Source of the DNA: Propionicimonas sp.
Lineage (GTDB): Bacteria; Actinomycetota; Actinomycetes; Propionibacteriales; Propionibacteriaceae
Length of the DNA: 64,000 nt
Reading direction: 5' to 3'
Assembly: GCA_013791955.1 (NCBI GenBank)
Contig: VMSW01000007.1
Span: 124,001 to 188,000, forward strand
Positions 8,205 through 17,265 of this stretch are shown piece after piece; the first letter of the stretch is position 1, and each line of letters opens with the position of its first letter. The position numbers and the translations under genes were made by a program. The notes beneath the pieces were generated by a model that did not search any database, had not been told where the DNA came from, and worked only from the letters and a program-made list of their open reading frames with translations.

Positions 8205-9943
8205 TGCGCCTCCAGCTCATCGCGACGGGCCTGGGCCTGCTCCAGTTCGGCGCCCAGTGACACCAGTTTGGCGTAATCGGCGGCATGGTCGTTCAGCAGC
8301 CCGTGCAGCCGGGTGATCTGGGTCTCGATCTTGGCCAGCTGGGTCTCGACCCGGGCCAGGTCCTTGCGGGCCTGCCGCTGCACGGCGGCATCGGAGGCCC
8401 CCGCCTTTGCTCCTTCGGCAGGTGCCGGGGCCTTGGGGGCCTTCGCAGCGCGGCGCCGTTCGAGGTACTCCTCAACACCGCCGGGCAGCAGCACGCAGCT
8501 GCCGTCCCCGAGCAGCGCGTAGGAGACATCACAGGTGCGCTCCAGGAACCACCGGTCGTGCGAGACCACGATCAGCGTGCCCGGCCAGGTGTCGAGATAG
8601 TCCTCGATCACGGTCAGAGTGTCGATGTCGAGGTCGTTGGTCGGCTCGTCCAGCAGCAGCACATTCGGCTCATTCAGCAGCAGCCGCAGGAACTGCAGCC
8701 GTCGCCGCTCGCCGCCGGAAAGCTCGCCGATTCGGGTCACCAACCGCTCGCCGCGGAAGCCGAAATCCTCCAGCAGATTGGACGTCGAAGACTCCACCCC
8801 GGTGGCCAGCGTCACCTGGCGTTGCAGTCGCTGCACCGACTCCAGGACGCGCTCGGACTCGTCCAGCTCTACGACCGTCTGGGAAAGATGGCCCAGTCGC
8901 AGCGTCTTGCCCTGCTTCACCTTGCCTGACTGCGGTTGCGCCTCGCCGGTGAGCAGCCGCAGCAGAGTGGTCTTGCCGGCGCCATTCACCCCGATGATGC
9001 CGATGCGATCACCCGGGCCGATCGACCAGTCCAGGTGGTCGAGCAGGGTGCGATCATCGACGGCGTAGCTCACCTGATGCAGGTCGAAGACGTCCTTGCC
9101 CAACCGACTGACGGCAAACTCGCGCAGCTTCACTGAGTCGCGAGCCTCCGGGACGTCGCTGATCAGCGCGTTGGCCGCATCGATGCGGAACTTCGGCTTG
9201 GACGTACGCGCTGGCGGGCCCCGACGCAGCCACGCGAGCTCCTTGCGCAGCAGGTTCTGGCGCCGCGACTCGTTGGCGACCGCCTGACGGGTGCGCTCGG
9301 CTCGAGCCAGCACGTACGCCGCGTAGCCACCGTCGTAGGCGTCCACTGCGGCATCATGAACCTCCCAGACCCGGTTGCAGACCGCGTCGAGGAACCAGCG
9401 ATCATGGCTGACCACCAGCATCGCGGTGCCGCCGGATTGCAGGTGATTGAGGTGGCCAGCCAGCCAAGCGACCGCCTCGACGTCCAGGTGGTTGGTGGGT
9501 TCGTCGAGGACGAGTAGGTCGTGGCCGGCCAGTAGTACGGTGGCCAACCCGACCCGGCGACGCTCACCGCCGGACAGCTCACTGACCGGCTTGGCTAGAT
9601 CGATACCGCCCAACAGCTGGTGCACCACTGACCGGGACGCGGAGTCTGCGGCCCAGACATGATCGGCCTGACCGCCGATGACGGTGTCACGGACGGTTGC
9701 GCCAACGGCAAAGCTCTCCTCCTGGCCGAGGTGGCCAATGGAGGCCGAAGAGTTGCGGACGATCTGGCCCGAGTCTGGCTCAAAGCTGCCGACCAGCAGC
9801 CGCAATAGCGTGGTCTTGCCATCGCCATTGCGGCCGACGACGCCGACGACGTCACCATCGGACAGCCCACAGCTGACTTCGTCCAGCAGTATTCGGGTGC
9901 CGAACGCGAGCGAGACGCGCTCGGCGTTAACGATGTTGGCCAA
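8168..9943 (-). CDS. ABC-F family ATPase
   Basis: 591 residues with two soluble ATP-binding cassettes and no membrane segments. Walker A motifs GRNGDGKTTLL and GVNGAGKTTLL, signatures LSGGERRRV and LSGGERRRLQF, Walker B LLVLDEPTNHLD and LLLDEPTNDLD. The C-terminal 80 residues are charged and coiled-coil-like, as in Uup-type members. ABC-F proteins act on the ribosome E site, either as translation factors or as antibiotic-protection proteins. The short linker and the Uup-like tail suggest a housekeeping role, but that is inference. The lone Asp in the first Walker A (GRNGDGKT) replaces the usual Ser or Ala. Downstream of the DUF4191 and lipA genes on the same strand. Confidence 0.93.
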   Translation of the reverse strand: MANIVNAERVSLAFGTRILLDEVSCGLSDGDVVGVVGRNGDGKTTLLRLLVGSFEPDSGQIVRNSSASIGHLGQEESFAVGATVRDTVIGGQADHVWAADSASRSVVHQLLGGIDLAKPVSELSGGERRRVGLATVLLAGHDLLVLDEPTNHLDVEAVAWLAGHLNHLQSGGTAMLVVSHDRWFLDAVCNRVWEVHDAAVDAYDGGYAAYVLARAERTRQAVANESRRQNLLRKELAWLRRGPPARTSKPKFRIDAANALISDVPEARDSVKLREFAVSRLGKDVFDLHQVSYAVDDRTLLDHLDWSIGPGDRIGIIGVNGAGKTTLLRLLTGEAQPQSGKVKQGKTLRLGHLSQTVVELDESERVLESVQRLQRQVTLATGVESSTSNLLEDFGFRGERLVTRIGELSGGERRRLQFLRLLLNEPNVLLLDEPTNDLDIDTLTVIEDYLDTWPGTLIVVSHDRWFLERTCDVSYALLGDGSCVLLPGGVEEYLERRRAAKAPKAPAPAEGAKAGASDAAVQRQARKDLARVETQLAKIETQITRLHGLLNDHAADYAKLVSLGAELEQAQARRDELEAQWLELAETVEPN

Positions 9944-9961
9944 GAGGAGGTTCTACCCGGC

Positions 9962-10723
9962 TCAGCGGCCGCGCATCGCCCGGGCAGCGCCCTTCATGTT
10001 GGGCAGTGGGCCGCGCGGGATCGGCACCTTCGGGCGAACTGCGTCCAGTGCTCGCAACCGGGCCTTGACGTCGCTGATCTGTGCGGCAGCCAGCTTCTTT
10101 GGCTGTTTGGTCAGGTGCTTGGCCAGCCCAGCCAGCGGCACCTGGCCTTCGCCGTCGCCCATCATCACCGTGGTCACCGGGACGCCGTAGGCGACCTGCT
10201 CATGCTTCTTCACTTCGGCAGCAACCAGGGCCTTGACCCGGCCTGGCTGACCTTCGGCGACCAGGATGATCCCGGGCGGGCCAATCACCCGGTGCACCAC
10301 GTCGAGCTGCCGGGTGGCGGTGATGGCCGGGGTGTATTCCCACTTCTTCTTGTCGAGCATGCTCAGGGCAACCTCGGCCGAACCGGGCTGGCCGGCGTAG
10401 CGGAGGAAGGTGGCCTTCTTGGCGCGATCAAGCAGGATCCACAGGTCGGCGGTGATGCCGGCAGTGACGCCCAGCATCAGCCACATCCACCAGGGCTGGG
10501 CCCAGAAACCGACCAGAGTCAGCAGCACCACGCTGCCGACGAACCCCGCGATCAGCAGCAGGTTCAACTGCTTATCAACTTCGGCGGTGACCTTGTAGGT
10601 CTGCCAAAGCTGGCGGTACCAGGGCCAATCCCTGGGGTCGTTGGAGTTCTTCTTCGCCAGCTTCATCGCCTTGACTTCGGCCTTCTGCTTGGCGGCCAGT
10701 TCTTTGGCCTTCTCGCTCGCCAT
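9962..10723 (-). CDS. DUF4191 membrane protein
   Basis: 253 residues: a lysine-rich N-terminus with alternating KAKELAAKQKAEVKAMK, two membrane helices (LNLLLIAGFVGSVVLLTLVGFW and WWMWLMLGVTAGITADLWIL) and a soluble C-terminal domain with VAEGQPGRVKALVAAEVKKH. This is the DUF4191 family, which sits directly after lipA in many actinomycetes; function unknown. Its ATG immediately follows the lipA stop codon, and its ribosome site (GGGGAG) lies within the lipA end, so translation is coupled. Confidence 0.9.
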   Translation of the reverse strand: MASEKAKELAAKQKAEVKAMKLAKKNSNDPRDWPWYRQLWQTYKVTAEVDKQLNLLLIAGFVGSVVLLTLVGFWAQPWWMWLMLGVTAGITADLWILLDRAKKATFLRYAGQPGSAEVALSMLDKKKWEYTPAITATRQLDVVHRVIGPPGIILVAEGQPGRVKALVAAEVKKHEQVAYGVPVTTVMMGDGEGQVPLAGLAKHLTKQPKKLAAAQISDVKARLRALDAVRPKVPIPRGPLPNMKGAARAMRGR

Positions 10724-11680
10724 CTATGCACTCCCCATTTGGACGGCCTCGCCGTCGTTACTCGCCCGTGCCGCTATCGCTTGGCGGTACAACCGTCCCG
10801 CCCGATAGGACGACCGCACCAATGGTCCACTAAGCACGCCGAGGAAGCCTATCGCGGATGCCTCGGCGCTGAGATCATCGAATTCTGCGGGAGTCACCCA
10901 GCGATCAATCGGGTGGTGGCGCAGGCTGGGCCGGAGGTACTGGGTGATGGTGACCAGTTCGGTGCCAGCCTGGTGCAGGTCGTGCAGCGCCTGGCTGATT
11001 TCGGCCGACGTCTCACCCATGCCCAGAATCAGGTTCGACTTGGTCACCAGACCGCGTTCGCGGGCCATGGTGAGCACGCCAAGTGAGCGGGTGTAGTCGA
11101 ATCCGGGACGGATCTGGCGGAAGATACGCGGCACGGTTTCCACATTGTGGGCGAACACTTCCGGGGCGGCATCGAATATCTGGGCGAGCAACTCGGCGCG
11201 TCCGGAGAAGTCGGGGGCCAACATTTCCACGCCCACACCGGGGTTTCGGGCATGGATGGCCCGGATCGTCTCGGCATAGAGCCAGGCGCCCTCATCGGCC
11301 AGGTCGTCGCGGCAAACCCCGGTGACGGTGGCATAGCGCAAGCCCATCGTGGCCACTGATTCGGCCACCTTTGCTGGCTCGGTGCGGTCATAGGCGGTCG
11401 GCTTGCCCGACTCGATCTGGCAGAAGTCACAGCGACGGGTGCAGGCGTCCCCGCCGATCAGGAAGGTCGCTTCGCGGTCGGCCCAACACTCGAAGATGTT
11501 GGGGCAGCCAGCCTCCTGGCAGACGGTGTGCAGCCCTTCGTCCTTCACCAGCTTTTGCAGCTCGGTGTAGTCCGGCCCGATCTTGGCGGTGGTCTTGATC
11601 CAGGCAGGCTTGCGCTCGATCGGAGTCGCAGCATTGCGGGCCTCGATGCGAAGCAGCTTGCGGGGCTGGGTTTCAGTCAC
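10724..11680 (-). CDS. lipA: Lipoyl synthase
   Basis: Radical-SAM enzyme inserting two sulfurs into octanoyl groups on E2 and GcvH. 318 residues. Cys54, Cys59 and Cys65 hold the auxiliary cluster; Cys80, Cys84 and Cys87 (CTRRCDFC) form the radical-SAM CxxxCxxC site. C-terminal [11 protein letters not shown] is also family-typical. I place the start at GTG 11680 rather than ATG 11740. Homologues begin close to [19 protein letters not shown], and TACCAT at 11687-11692 ends 6 bases before the GTG, a leaderless arrangement. Works with LipB to modify SucB, both encoded upstream on the same strand across a DMT gene of opposite strand. Confidence 0.96.
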   Translation of the reverse strand: MTETQPRKLLRIEARNAATPIERKPAWIKTTAKIGPDYTELQKLVKDEGLHTVCQEAGCPNIFECWADREATFLIGGDACTRRCDFCQIESGKPTAYDRTEPAKVAESVATMGLRYATVTGVCRDDLADEGAWLYAETIRAIHARNPGVGVEMLAPDFSGRAELLAQIFDAAPEVFAHNVETVPRIFRQIRPGFDYTRSLGVLTMARERGLVTKSNLILGMGETSAEISQALHDLHQAGTELVTITQYLRPSLRHHPIDRWVTPAEFDDLSAEASAIGFLGVLSGPLVRSSYRAGRLYRQAIAARASNDGEAVQMGSA

Positions 11681-11828
11681 CGGCCAATGGTAACTGGCCC
11701 GGCCGGGTGGCTGAGAGTCGCTGAGGTCCTCGGCAAGCATTGCCTAGCGATTTGTACAGTCCCAACTCGGCCCAGCAGGTCGACAGCTAGGGTCAGTTGG
11801 TGAGTCCCTCTGCCCCCTAGGGAGAATC

Positions 11829-12719
11829 ATGAGCTCGAACATCAGCTTGGCCGTCGTGGTGGCGGTGCTGGCCTCAATCGCCTTCGCGGCCTCCTCGGTG
11901 GTGCAGCACCGCGCCGTGGCCGGGGAATCCTCGGCCAAGACCGGCGCGAAACTGGGCGGACGCGAGTTGCTCGCGGTGATGAAGAATCCAGTTTGGCTAG
12001 GCGGGCTGCTGCTGCTCGGGTTGAGCGCCGTCGGCCAGGTGGTGGCGCTACAGCTGGCGCCGGTCACGGTCGTGCAGCCGATCGGCGTGCTGGCAGTGCC
12101 CTGGACGATCCTGTTGGCCGCTCGGGTGCATCGCCAGCAGATCACCCGCGGCATGTGGGGTGGCGCGGCCCTGGCGGTGATCGGCACGGTCGCGGTGGCC
12201 TGGGTGGCGATCACGCACGCGACGCCGTCCCCGGAGCTGCAGGACCAGCGGCTGGTGATCGGCACCTTGATTGGGTTCGCGGTGGCGGCGGCCTTCGCCT
12301 TCTTCGGTGTCCGGGGCCCGCTGGCCTGGCGTTGTCTGGCCTGGGCCCTGGCCGCTTCGGTTATCTACGGGATGGAATCGGGGCTGGTGAAGGCTATTGG
12401 TGCCTATCTGACAGCTGGGCCTTGGCTGACTTCGGGCATCTTCTGGTTCCTGATTGCCGCCATCGTGATCGGGGTGGCCCTGGCTGGAGTCTGGATCCAA
12501 CAGGGCTACGCCAACGGGCCAGCCGAAATCGTGGTCGGGGGCCTGAACGCTGGGGCGCCGATCGCTGGCGTGGCCTTCGGGGTGGCCATCCTGGGCGAGG
12601 GAAAATTCCTGGTGCAGGATCCGATGGCGGTCGTGGCGATGCTGGCCTTCGCCGTCGTGGCGCTGTCGGGGGTGGTGATGCTGTCCAAGCACCACCCTGA
12701 GGGTGCCGAAAACGGGTAG
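11829..12719 (+). CDS. DMT-type multi-spanning transporter
   Basis: 296 residues with about nine or ten hydrophobic helices and little else. It starts with a helix containing AFAASSVVQHRAVAG and has a short loop with HRQQITRGMW between halves. The pattern fits the drug/metabolite transporter (EamA-like) superfamily; some such actinobacterial proteins resemble magnesium-transporting NIPA proteins. The substrate cannot be read from the sequence. The ATG at 11829 follows AGGGAG. The gene is inserted on the opposite strand between lipB and lipA, divergent from lipA and convergent with lipB. Confidence 0.8.
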   Translation: MSSNISLAVVVAVLASIAFAASSVVQHRAVAGESSAKTGAKLGGRELLAVMKNPVWLGGLLLLGLSAVGQVVALQLAPVTVVQPIGVLAVPWTILLAARVHRQQITRGMWGGAALAVIGTVAVAWVAITHATPSPELQDQRLVIGTLIGFAVAAAFAFFGVRGPLAWRCLAWALAASVIYGMESGLVKAIGAYLTAGPWLTSGIFWFLIAAIVIGVALAGVWIQQGYANGPAEIVVGGLNAGAPIAGVAFGVAILGEGKFLVQDPMAVVAMLAFAVVALSGVVMLSKHHPEGAENG

Positions 12720-12768
12720 GCCGTCACCGACTGGCCCATCGCCGTTGGCATCGGGCTGAGCCGGTCGG

Positions 12769-13521
12769 TCACACTTTGAGGCCGTAGCGGATCTGCGGGA
12801 CGGCCTCAACGTCGGCAACTCTGAGGTCAGGGGATTGGGTGAAGGACCCGAACGCCAGCATTTCGGCCAAGTGTGGCTCCAGATCAACGGCCACCTGGCC
12901 CAAGTCCGGCGCTGAGCCGAGTTCTACTGCCATTGAGGTGACCTCGGCATCATCGATCCCGCAAGGGACGATCTTGCCGAAGTAGCCCAGGTCTGGGTCG
13001 ATGTTCAAGGCGAAGCCATGCATGGTGGTTCGCCTGGACACCCGGACGCCGATCGCGGCTATCTTTCGCTCGCCACGGCGTTTGCCGTCGGCCAGCCAGA
13101 CTCCGGTGCGGCCGGGAATTCGGCCGGTGGTCAGCCCGTAATCGGCCAACAGCCGAATCAGGGCCTCCTCAACTCGGCGGACGTAGTCGACCACGCCCAC
13201 CCGGTCGGGAAGGGTGACGATCGGGTAGCCGACCAGCTGGCCGGGGCCGTGATAGGTGATCTTCCCGCCGCGATCCACCTCCACCACGGGGGTGCCATCC
13301 AGGGGACGTTCGTGCGGCTCGGTGCGGTGCCCAGCGGTGAACACGTGATCATGCTCGACGTACAACACCCGAGGTGAGGCCTGGCCGGCGGCTACCTGGG
13401 CGTGCACCCGGCGCTGCAGATCCCAGCCGACCTGGTAGTCGAGCAACTGCGGCGGGTCATCGGTGATGCCCACGTAGTCGAACTCAACCGCCCAGCGGCT
13501 GGGATTCCTAGCAGCGGTCAC
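12769..13521 (-). CDS. lipB: Octanoyl-[carrier protein]:protein N-octanoyltransferase
   Basis: Moves octanoyl from acyl carrier protein to lipoyl-domain lysines, the step before LipA. 250 residues. Family motifs: [39 protein letters not shown] and IVPCGI, whose Cys is the acyl-thioester nucleophile, with the catalytic Lys in KIAAIG. The start at 13521 overlaps the sucB stop by 4 bases, so the ligase is translated directly after its own protein substrate. Confidence 0.96.
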   Translation of the reverse strand: MTAARNPSRWAVEFDYVGITDDPPQLLDYQVGWDLQRRVHAQVAAGQASPRVLYVEHDHVFTAGHRTEPHERPLDGTPVVEVDRGGKITYHGPGQLVGYPIVTLPDRVGVVDYVRRVEEALIRLLADYGLTTGRIPGRTGVWLADGKRRGERKIAAIGVRVSRRTTMHGFALNIDPDLGYFGKIVPCGIDDAEVTSMAVELGSAPDLGQVAVDLEPHLAEMLAFGSFTQSPDLRVADVEAVPQIRYGLKV

Positions 13522-15341
13522 TGGCCAAGTTCGCTACCGAATTCGCCTTCTTCCAGGCGGGCTTTGACGAAGCTCAGGAAGCGAGCGGCGGTGGCGCCAT
13601 CGACCAGGCGATGGTCGTAGGACAGCGAGAGGTACATCATGTCGCGCACAGCCACGATTTCGCCGAGCTTGGGGTCGTTGACCACCATCGGGCGCTTCAC
13701 CAACGCGCCGGTACCCAGGATGGCTACCTGCGGCTGGTTGATGATCGGGGTGTCGAACAAGGTGCCGGCCGACCCGTAGTTGGTGATGGTGAAGGTGCCA
13801 CCGCTCAGCTCGTCGGGGGAGACCTTGCCCTCCCGGGTGCGGCTGCCCAGATCGGCGATCTTCTTGGCCAGTCCGGGGACGCTCAGATTGCCAGCATCGG
13901 CGATGACCGGCACCAGCAGACCGCGCTCGGTGTCGACCGCGATGCCCAGGTGCTCGGCATCGGCGTAGCTGATCGTGCCGGCTTCAGTGTCGATGGTGGC
14001 GTTGACCACCGGGAACTGCTTTAGCGCCTCAGCGGTCGCCTTAGCGATGAAGGCGAGGAAGGTCAGGCCAACACCTTCGCGGGCGGCGAAATCACCCTTC
14101 ACCTTCGTGCGCAGTTTGGCGACGTTGGTGAGGTCGACCTCGACGGTGGCGGTGAGCTGAGCCGAAACCTGCAGCGACTCCACCATGCGCTTGGCGATGG
14201 TGGCTCGAAGACGGCTCATCGCCTCAGTGGTGCCGCGCTTGGCCGCATCCGGGCTGGGAGCCACGGTCTTGGCCTGGGCTGCGGGAGCAGCTGTGGGCGC
14301 GGCGGGAGCTGCAGCCTTCTTTGCCTCGGCGGCGGCGAGCACGTCCTGTTTGCGGATGCGTCCGCCAACACCGGTGCCGGTGACCTCGGCTAGTTCGACG
14401 CCATTGGCCTCAGCCATCTTGCGCACCAGCGGGGTGACGTAGACGTCCTCTTCGGTGGTGGTCCGCGGAGCTGCCGCGGCCGGCACTGGAGCCGGAGCTG
14501 CCGCGGCCGGCACTGGAGCCGGAGCGGCCGGGGCCGGGACGGGAGCAGGCGCCGGGACGGGAGCAGGTGCCGGAGCGTCCGAACCCGGGGCAGTCGGCAG
14601 TGCAGGAGCAGCCGCAGCGACGGGGGCAACGGGGGCGACCGGAGCTGGCGCGGCCGGGGCAGCACCAGCGGCGCCAATCACGCCGAGCACGGCACCCACG
14701 GCGGCAACCGCATCTTCGGCGACGCGGATTTCGACCAGGACGCCGGAGGTCGGCGCCGGAATCTCGGTGTCAACCTTGTCGGTGGAGACCTCGACCAGCG
14801 GTTCGTCGGCGAACACTTCGTCTCCGACGGCCTTCAGCCAGCGGGAGATGGTGCCCTCAGTCACCGACTCACCCAGTTGCGGCAGGACGACGTCGACGCC
14901 GTCGGCCGCCGGAGCGGGAGCGGCAGGGGCAGGCGCGGACGGAACAGCGGGGGCAACCGGAACGGCGGGGGCGGCTGGCATGGCCGGAGCCGCTGGCACT
15001 GCCGGAGGAGCGGGCACTGCCGGAGGCGCTGGCATGGCCGGAGCGACGGGCATCGCCGGTGCGGGTTCAGCAGGTGCGGGTTCAGCTGGGGCGGGAGCTT
15101 CACTGGCCTCGCCGATGAGGGCCAACGTTGCACCCACGGCAGCGACGCCATCCTCAGCGACCAGGATCTCCAACAGCACACCAGCAATCGGCGAGGGAAT
15201 CTCGGTGTCGACCTTGTCGGTGGAGATCTCCACCAACGGCTCGTCAACGGCCACGGTGTCCCCAACCTGCTTCAGCCAACGCGAGACCGTACCTTCGGTC
15301 ACGCTCTCGCCGAGTGCCGGAAGTGGAACGGGAGTGGACAT
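13518..15341 (-). CDS. sucB: Dihydrolipoyllysine-residue succinyltransferase (2-oxoacid dehydrogenase E2)
   Basis: 607 residues. Two lipoyl domains at 1-78 and 149-222, with target lysines Lys43 and Lys189 in [10 protein letters not shown]. Ala/Pro-rich flexible linkers follow each. A peripheral-subunit-binding domain lies near 305-345 ([19 protein letters not shown]) and the acyltransferase domain near 370-605 with active-site [10 protein letters not shown]. In actinomycetes this gene, next to lipB, encodes the shared E2 of pyruvate/2-oxoglutarate dehydrogenase (DlaT of M. tuberculosis); which complex it serves here cannot be told from sequence. GTAAGGAG before the ATG is a good ribosome site; TAGGCT about 45 bases upstream of the start is a possible -10 box. 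Confidence 0.95.
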   Translation of the reverse strand: MSTPVPLPALGESVTEGTVSRWLKQVGDTVAVDEPLVEISTDKVDTEIPSPIAGVLLEILVAEDGVAAVGATLALIGEASEAPAPAEPAPAEPAPAMPVAPAMPAPPAVPAPPAVPAAPAMPAAPAVPVAPAVPSAPAPAAPAPAADGVDVVLPQLGESVTEGTISRWLKAVGDEVFADEPLVEVSTDKVDTEIPAPTSGVLVEIRVAEDAVAAVGAVLGVIGAAGAAPAAPAPVAPVAPVAAAAPALPTAPGSDAPAPAPVPAPAPVPAPAAPAPVPAAAAPAPVPAAAAPRTTTEEDVYVTPLVRKMAEANGVELAEVTGTGVGGRIRKQDVLAAAEAKKAAAPAAPTAAPAAQAKTVAPSPDAAKRGTTEAMSRLRATIAKRMVESLQVSAQLTATVEVDLTNVAKLRTKVKGDFAAREGVGLTFLAFIAKATAEALKQFPVVNATIDTEAGTISYADAEHLGIAVDTERGLLVPVIADAGNLSVPGLAKKIADLGSRTREGKVSPDELSGGTFTITNYGSAGTLFDTPIINQPQVAILGTGALVKRPMVVNDPKLGEIVAVRDMMYLSLSYDHRLVDGATAARFLSFVKARLEEGEFGSELGQ

Positions 15342-15414
15342 TGCAGGGCTCCTTACGGTTGCTGGCGATTACCAGAGTTCAGCCTAGTCCCCAGTCGCAG
15401 GCCATAATGCCGGG

Positions 15415-15735
15415 GTGGGTTGGTTCTCAAGAAAGCGGAACAAAACCGGCACCCCCTCTACCCGGGAGCTGGACGCGGCGACGCGCGCCCATCTTGAGGA
15501 GTTCCTTAGCACCCGTCGCGGCATTGAAGCATTCATCGAGCAGCCAACCTCGCTTAACCCGGCCACGCTGCTGCTGATCGCTCACGATGGCGAATGGACC
15601 CGCCGTAGCGTGCCGGACGTGGCCTGGGCAAGGCGCTTCGCTCGCCAGCATCGGTTGCCTGCCTACGACGCGGGCGTCATCGGCTACCCCCAGCGGCTGC
15701 GCGATTACAACTCCCGGCGGCGTTCAGAGCGCTGA
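15415..15735 (+). CDS. Small conserved hypothetical protein
   Basis: 106 residues from a GTG. Basic N-terminus (MGWFSRKRNK), then an alpha/beta-looking middle with LEEFLSTRRGIEAFIEQPT, LLLIAHDGEWTRR and a basic end. It resembles a small uncharacterised actinobacterial family; some homologues are labelled oxidoreductase without support, and no cofactor motif is visible. CATAAT at 15403-15408 ends 6 bases before the GTG, so the mRNA may be leaderless. Divergent from sucB. Its 3' end overlaps the convergent flavoprotein gene by 31 bases. Confidence 0.75.
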   Translation: MGWFSRKRNKTGTPSTRELDAATRAHLEEFLSTRRGIEAFIEQPTSLNPATLLLIAHDGEWTRRSVPDVAWARRFARQHRLPAYDAGVIGYPQRLRDYNSRRRSER

Positions 15736-17264
15736 TCAGTGGCGGCCAGGAAAGCTGCCACCAGGCTTTCGCCCAAAGCCGCCCCATCTGCAGGCGAGGT
15801 GCCGGCGAAGATCGAAGCAGCAGTGCCAGCGCAGGCGTAAAGGCCCTCAATCACGGTGGCATCACTACGTAGAACTCGCCAAGACGCATCGGTAACCAGG
15901 CCGCCCTTGGTGCCGGCATCGCCGGGGTAGATCTTGACCGCCCAGAACGGTGGCTTGTCGATCTTGCCAAGGGAGGCGTTCTTGCGCTTGCTCTTTGCTG
16001 CGGCGTCCAGCAGTCCCCGATTGAAATCGGAATCGGTGCCTTTGGCGGCGAAGTTGTTGAACCTCACCACGGTGCCCAACAGTCCAGCCCGATCCAGGCC
16101 GGTTGCTTGGGCCAGATCGTTGAGGGTGTTGGCCCGGGTGATCTCGCCGTCCTCGATTGCCCGCCGTGGGGTATTGCCCGGGCTCCACGGGCCAAGTTGG
16201 CAGTGCTGGCGGTGCCGGTTGTCAACGATCAGATAGGACGGGACGGCGCGCACCCCGCGGCTGTGGTCATACATGGCTGAGCCGAGGTCGTAGTCGGGAC
16301 GGGTCTCATCGATGTAGCGATCACCGGCAGCGTCGACCAGCAGCGAGTGTGGGTAGTGCATGGCCTCGCGCACCGGGTAGGCCTTACCTTCGGTCACCAT
16401 CACCGGCTGCCACCACGCGTCAGCGAGGTTTGTGGTGGCCGCGCCAATGCCTTCGGCCATGGTGAGCAGGTCGCCGTAGTTGGTGCCAGCGGTGCTGGTC
16501 CAGGCTGAATCGGTAGGCAGGGGCAGGTGTTCATCGCGCAGGGCGGCGTCGGCTTCGAATCCGCCGGCGGCCAGCAACACCCGGGACGCGATGATCTCGG
16601 TCTCGACCCCGTCGCGATCGACCACGACCGCAGTGATCCGGCCGCCCTCGGTTCGCAAGGCCGTGGCTGGGGTGTCCAGCCACAACTCGACGCCGTTGGC
16701 CACCGCGCGATGCAGCAGGTGGGCGACCAGTGATTCGCCACCAGTCGCGGTGCGCCGCGGTAGCGGCAGCCTGGATAAGGCGTCGCGCATCAATCCGGTG
16801 GCGCGGGCCAGCGCCGAATCGGTCTCGCCAAGGAGGCGCCGGTCGATCGGCCCAGCCTGAATCGCCCGGCCGCTGGCTTTGGCACCCGGCAGTAGCAGGT
16901 GCTGGTCGCTGACCCCCTTCGCCACCTGTAAGGGCACGTTCGAGGACGCCAACCAGCGGGCCAGTTTGGGGGCGGTCTTGACGAAGGCGGCGCGCTGGGC
17001 AGCCGCGTTGGCCTCAGCTGGGTCGCCGAGAAGGGCGGTCAGGTATTCGGCCACCTCTGTGGGGGAATCCTCGCCACCGGCTTTGATCATGATCGGGTTG
17101 GCTGGCAACCAGGCCACCCCGTCACCAGCCGTTGTGCTGCCCCCAACTCGGCCGGACGCTTCCACGACGATTACCTGGTCGCCTAGACGGCGGGCGGCGG
17201 CAGCAGCGAGCAGGCCAGCCGCCCCCGCGCCGACCACCACCAGATCAGTGGTGTAGGACTCCAT
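15705..17264 (-). CDS. FAD-dependent oxidoreductase, 3-ketosteroid dehydrogenase-like
   Basis: 519 residues. N-terminal FAD-binding Rossmann motif LVVVGAGAAGLLAAAAARR followed by VVEASGRVGGSTTAGDG. The C-terminal FAD part includes LYACAGTAASIFAGTSPADGAALG. The layout (fumarate-reductase/KstD superfamily) and segments such as EAMHYPHSLLVDAAGDRYIDE are typical of actinobacterial KstD-like flavoproteins. A true 3-ketosteroid delta-1-dehydrogenase is possible, but no other steroid gene is nearby, so the substrate is open. The start lies 1 base after the pepA stop on the same strand: same transcript. Confidence 0.85.
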   Translation of the reverse strand: MESYTTDLVVVGAGAAGLLAAAAARRLGDQVIVVEASGRVGGSTTAGDGVAWLPANPIMIKAGGEDSPTEVAEYLTALLGDPAEANAAAQRAAFVKTAPKLARWLASSNVPLQVAKGVSDQHLLLPGAKASGRAIQAGPIDRRLLGETDSALARATGLMRDALSRLPLPRRTATGGESLVAHLLHRAVANGVELWLDTPATALRTEGGRITAVVVDRDGVETEIIASRVLLAAGGFEADAALRDEHLPLPTDSAWTSTAGTNYGDLLTMAEGIGAATTNLADAWWQPVMVTEGKAYPVREAMHYPHSLLVDAAGDRYIDETRPDYDLGSAMYDHSRGVRAVPSYLIVDNRHRQHCQLGPWSPGNTPRRAIEDGEITRANTLNDLAQATGLDRAGLLGTVVRFNNFAAKGTDSDFNRGLLDAAAKSKRKNASLGKIDKPPFWAVKIYPGDAGTKGGLVTDASWRVLRSDATVIEGLYACAGTAASIFAGTSPADGAALGESLVAAFLAATDQRSERRREL

Positions 17265-17265
17265 C

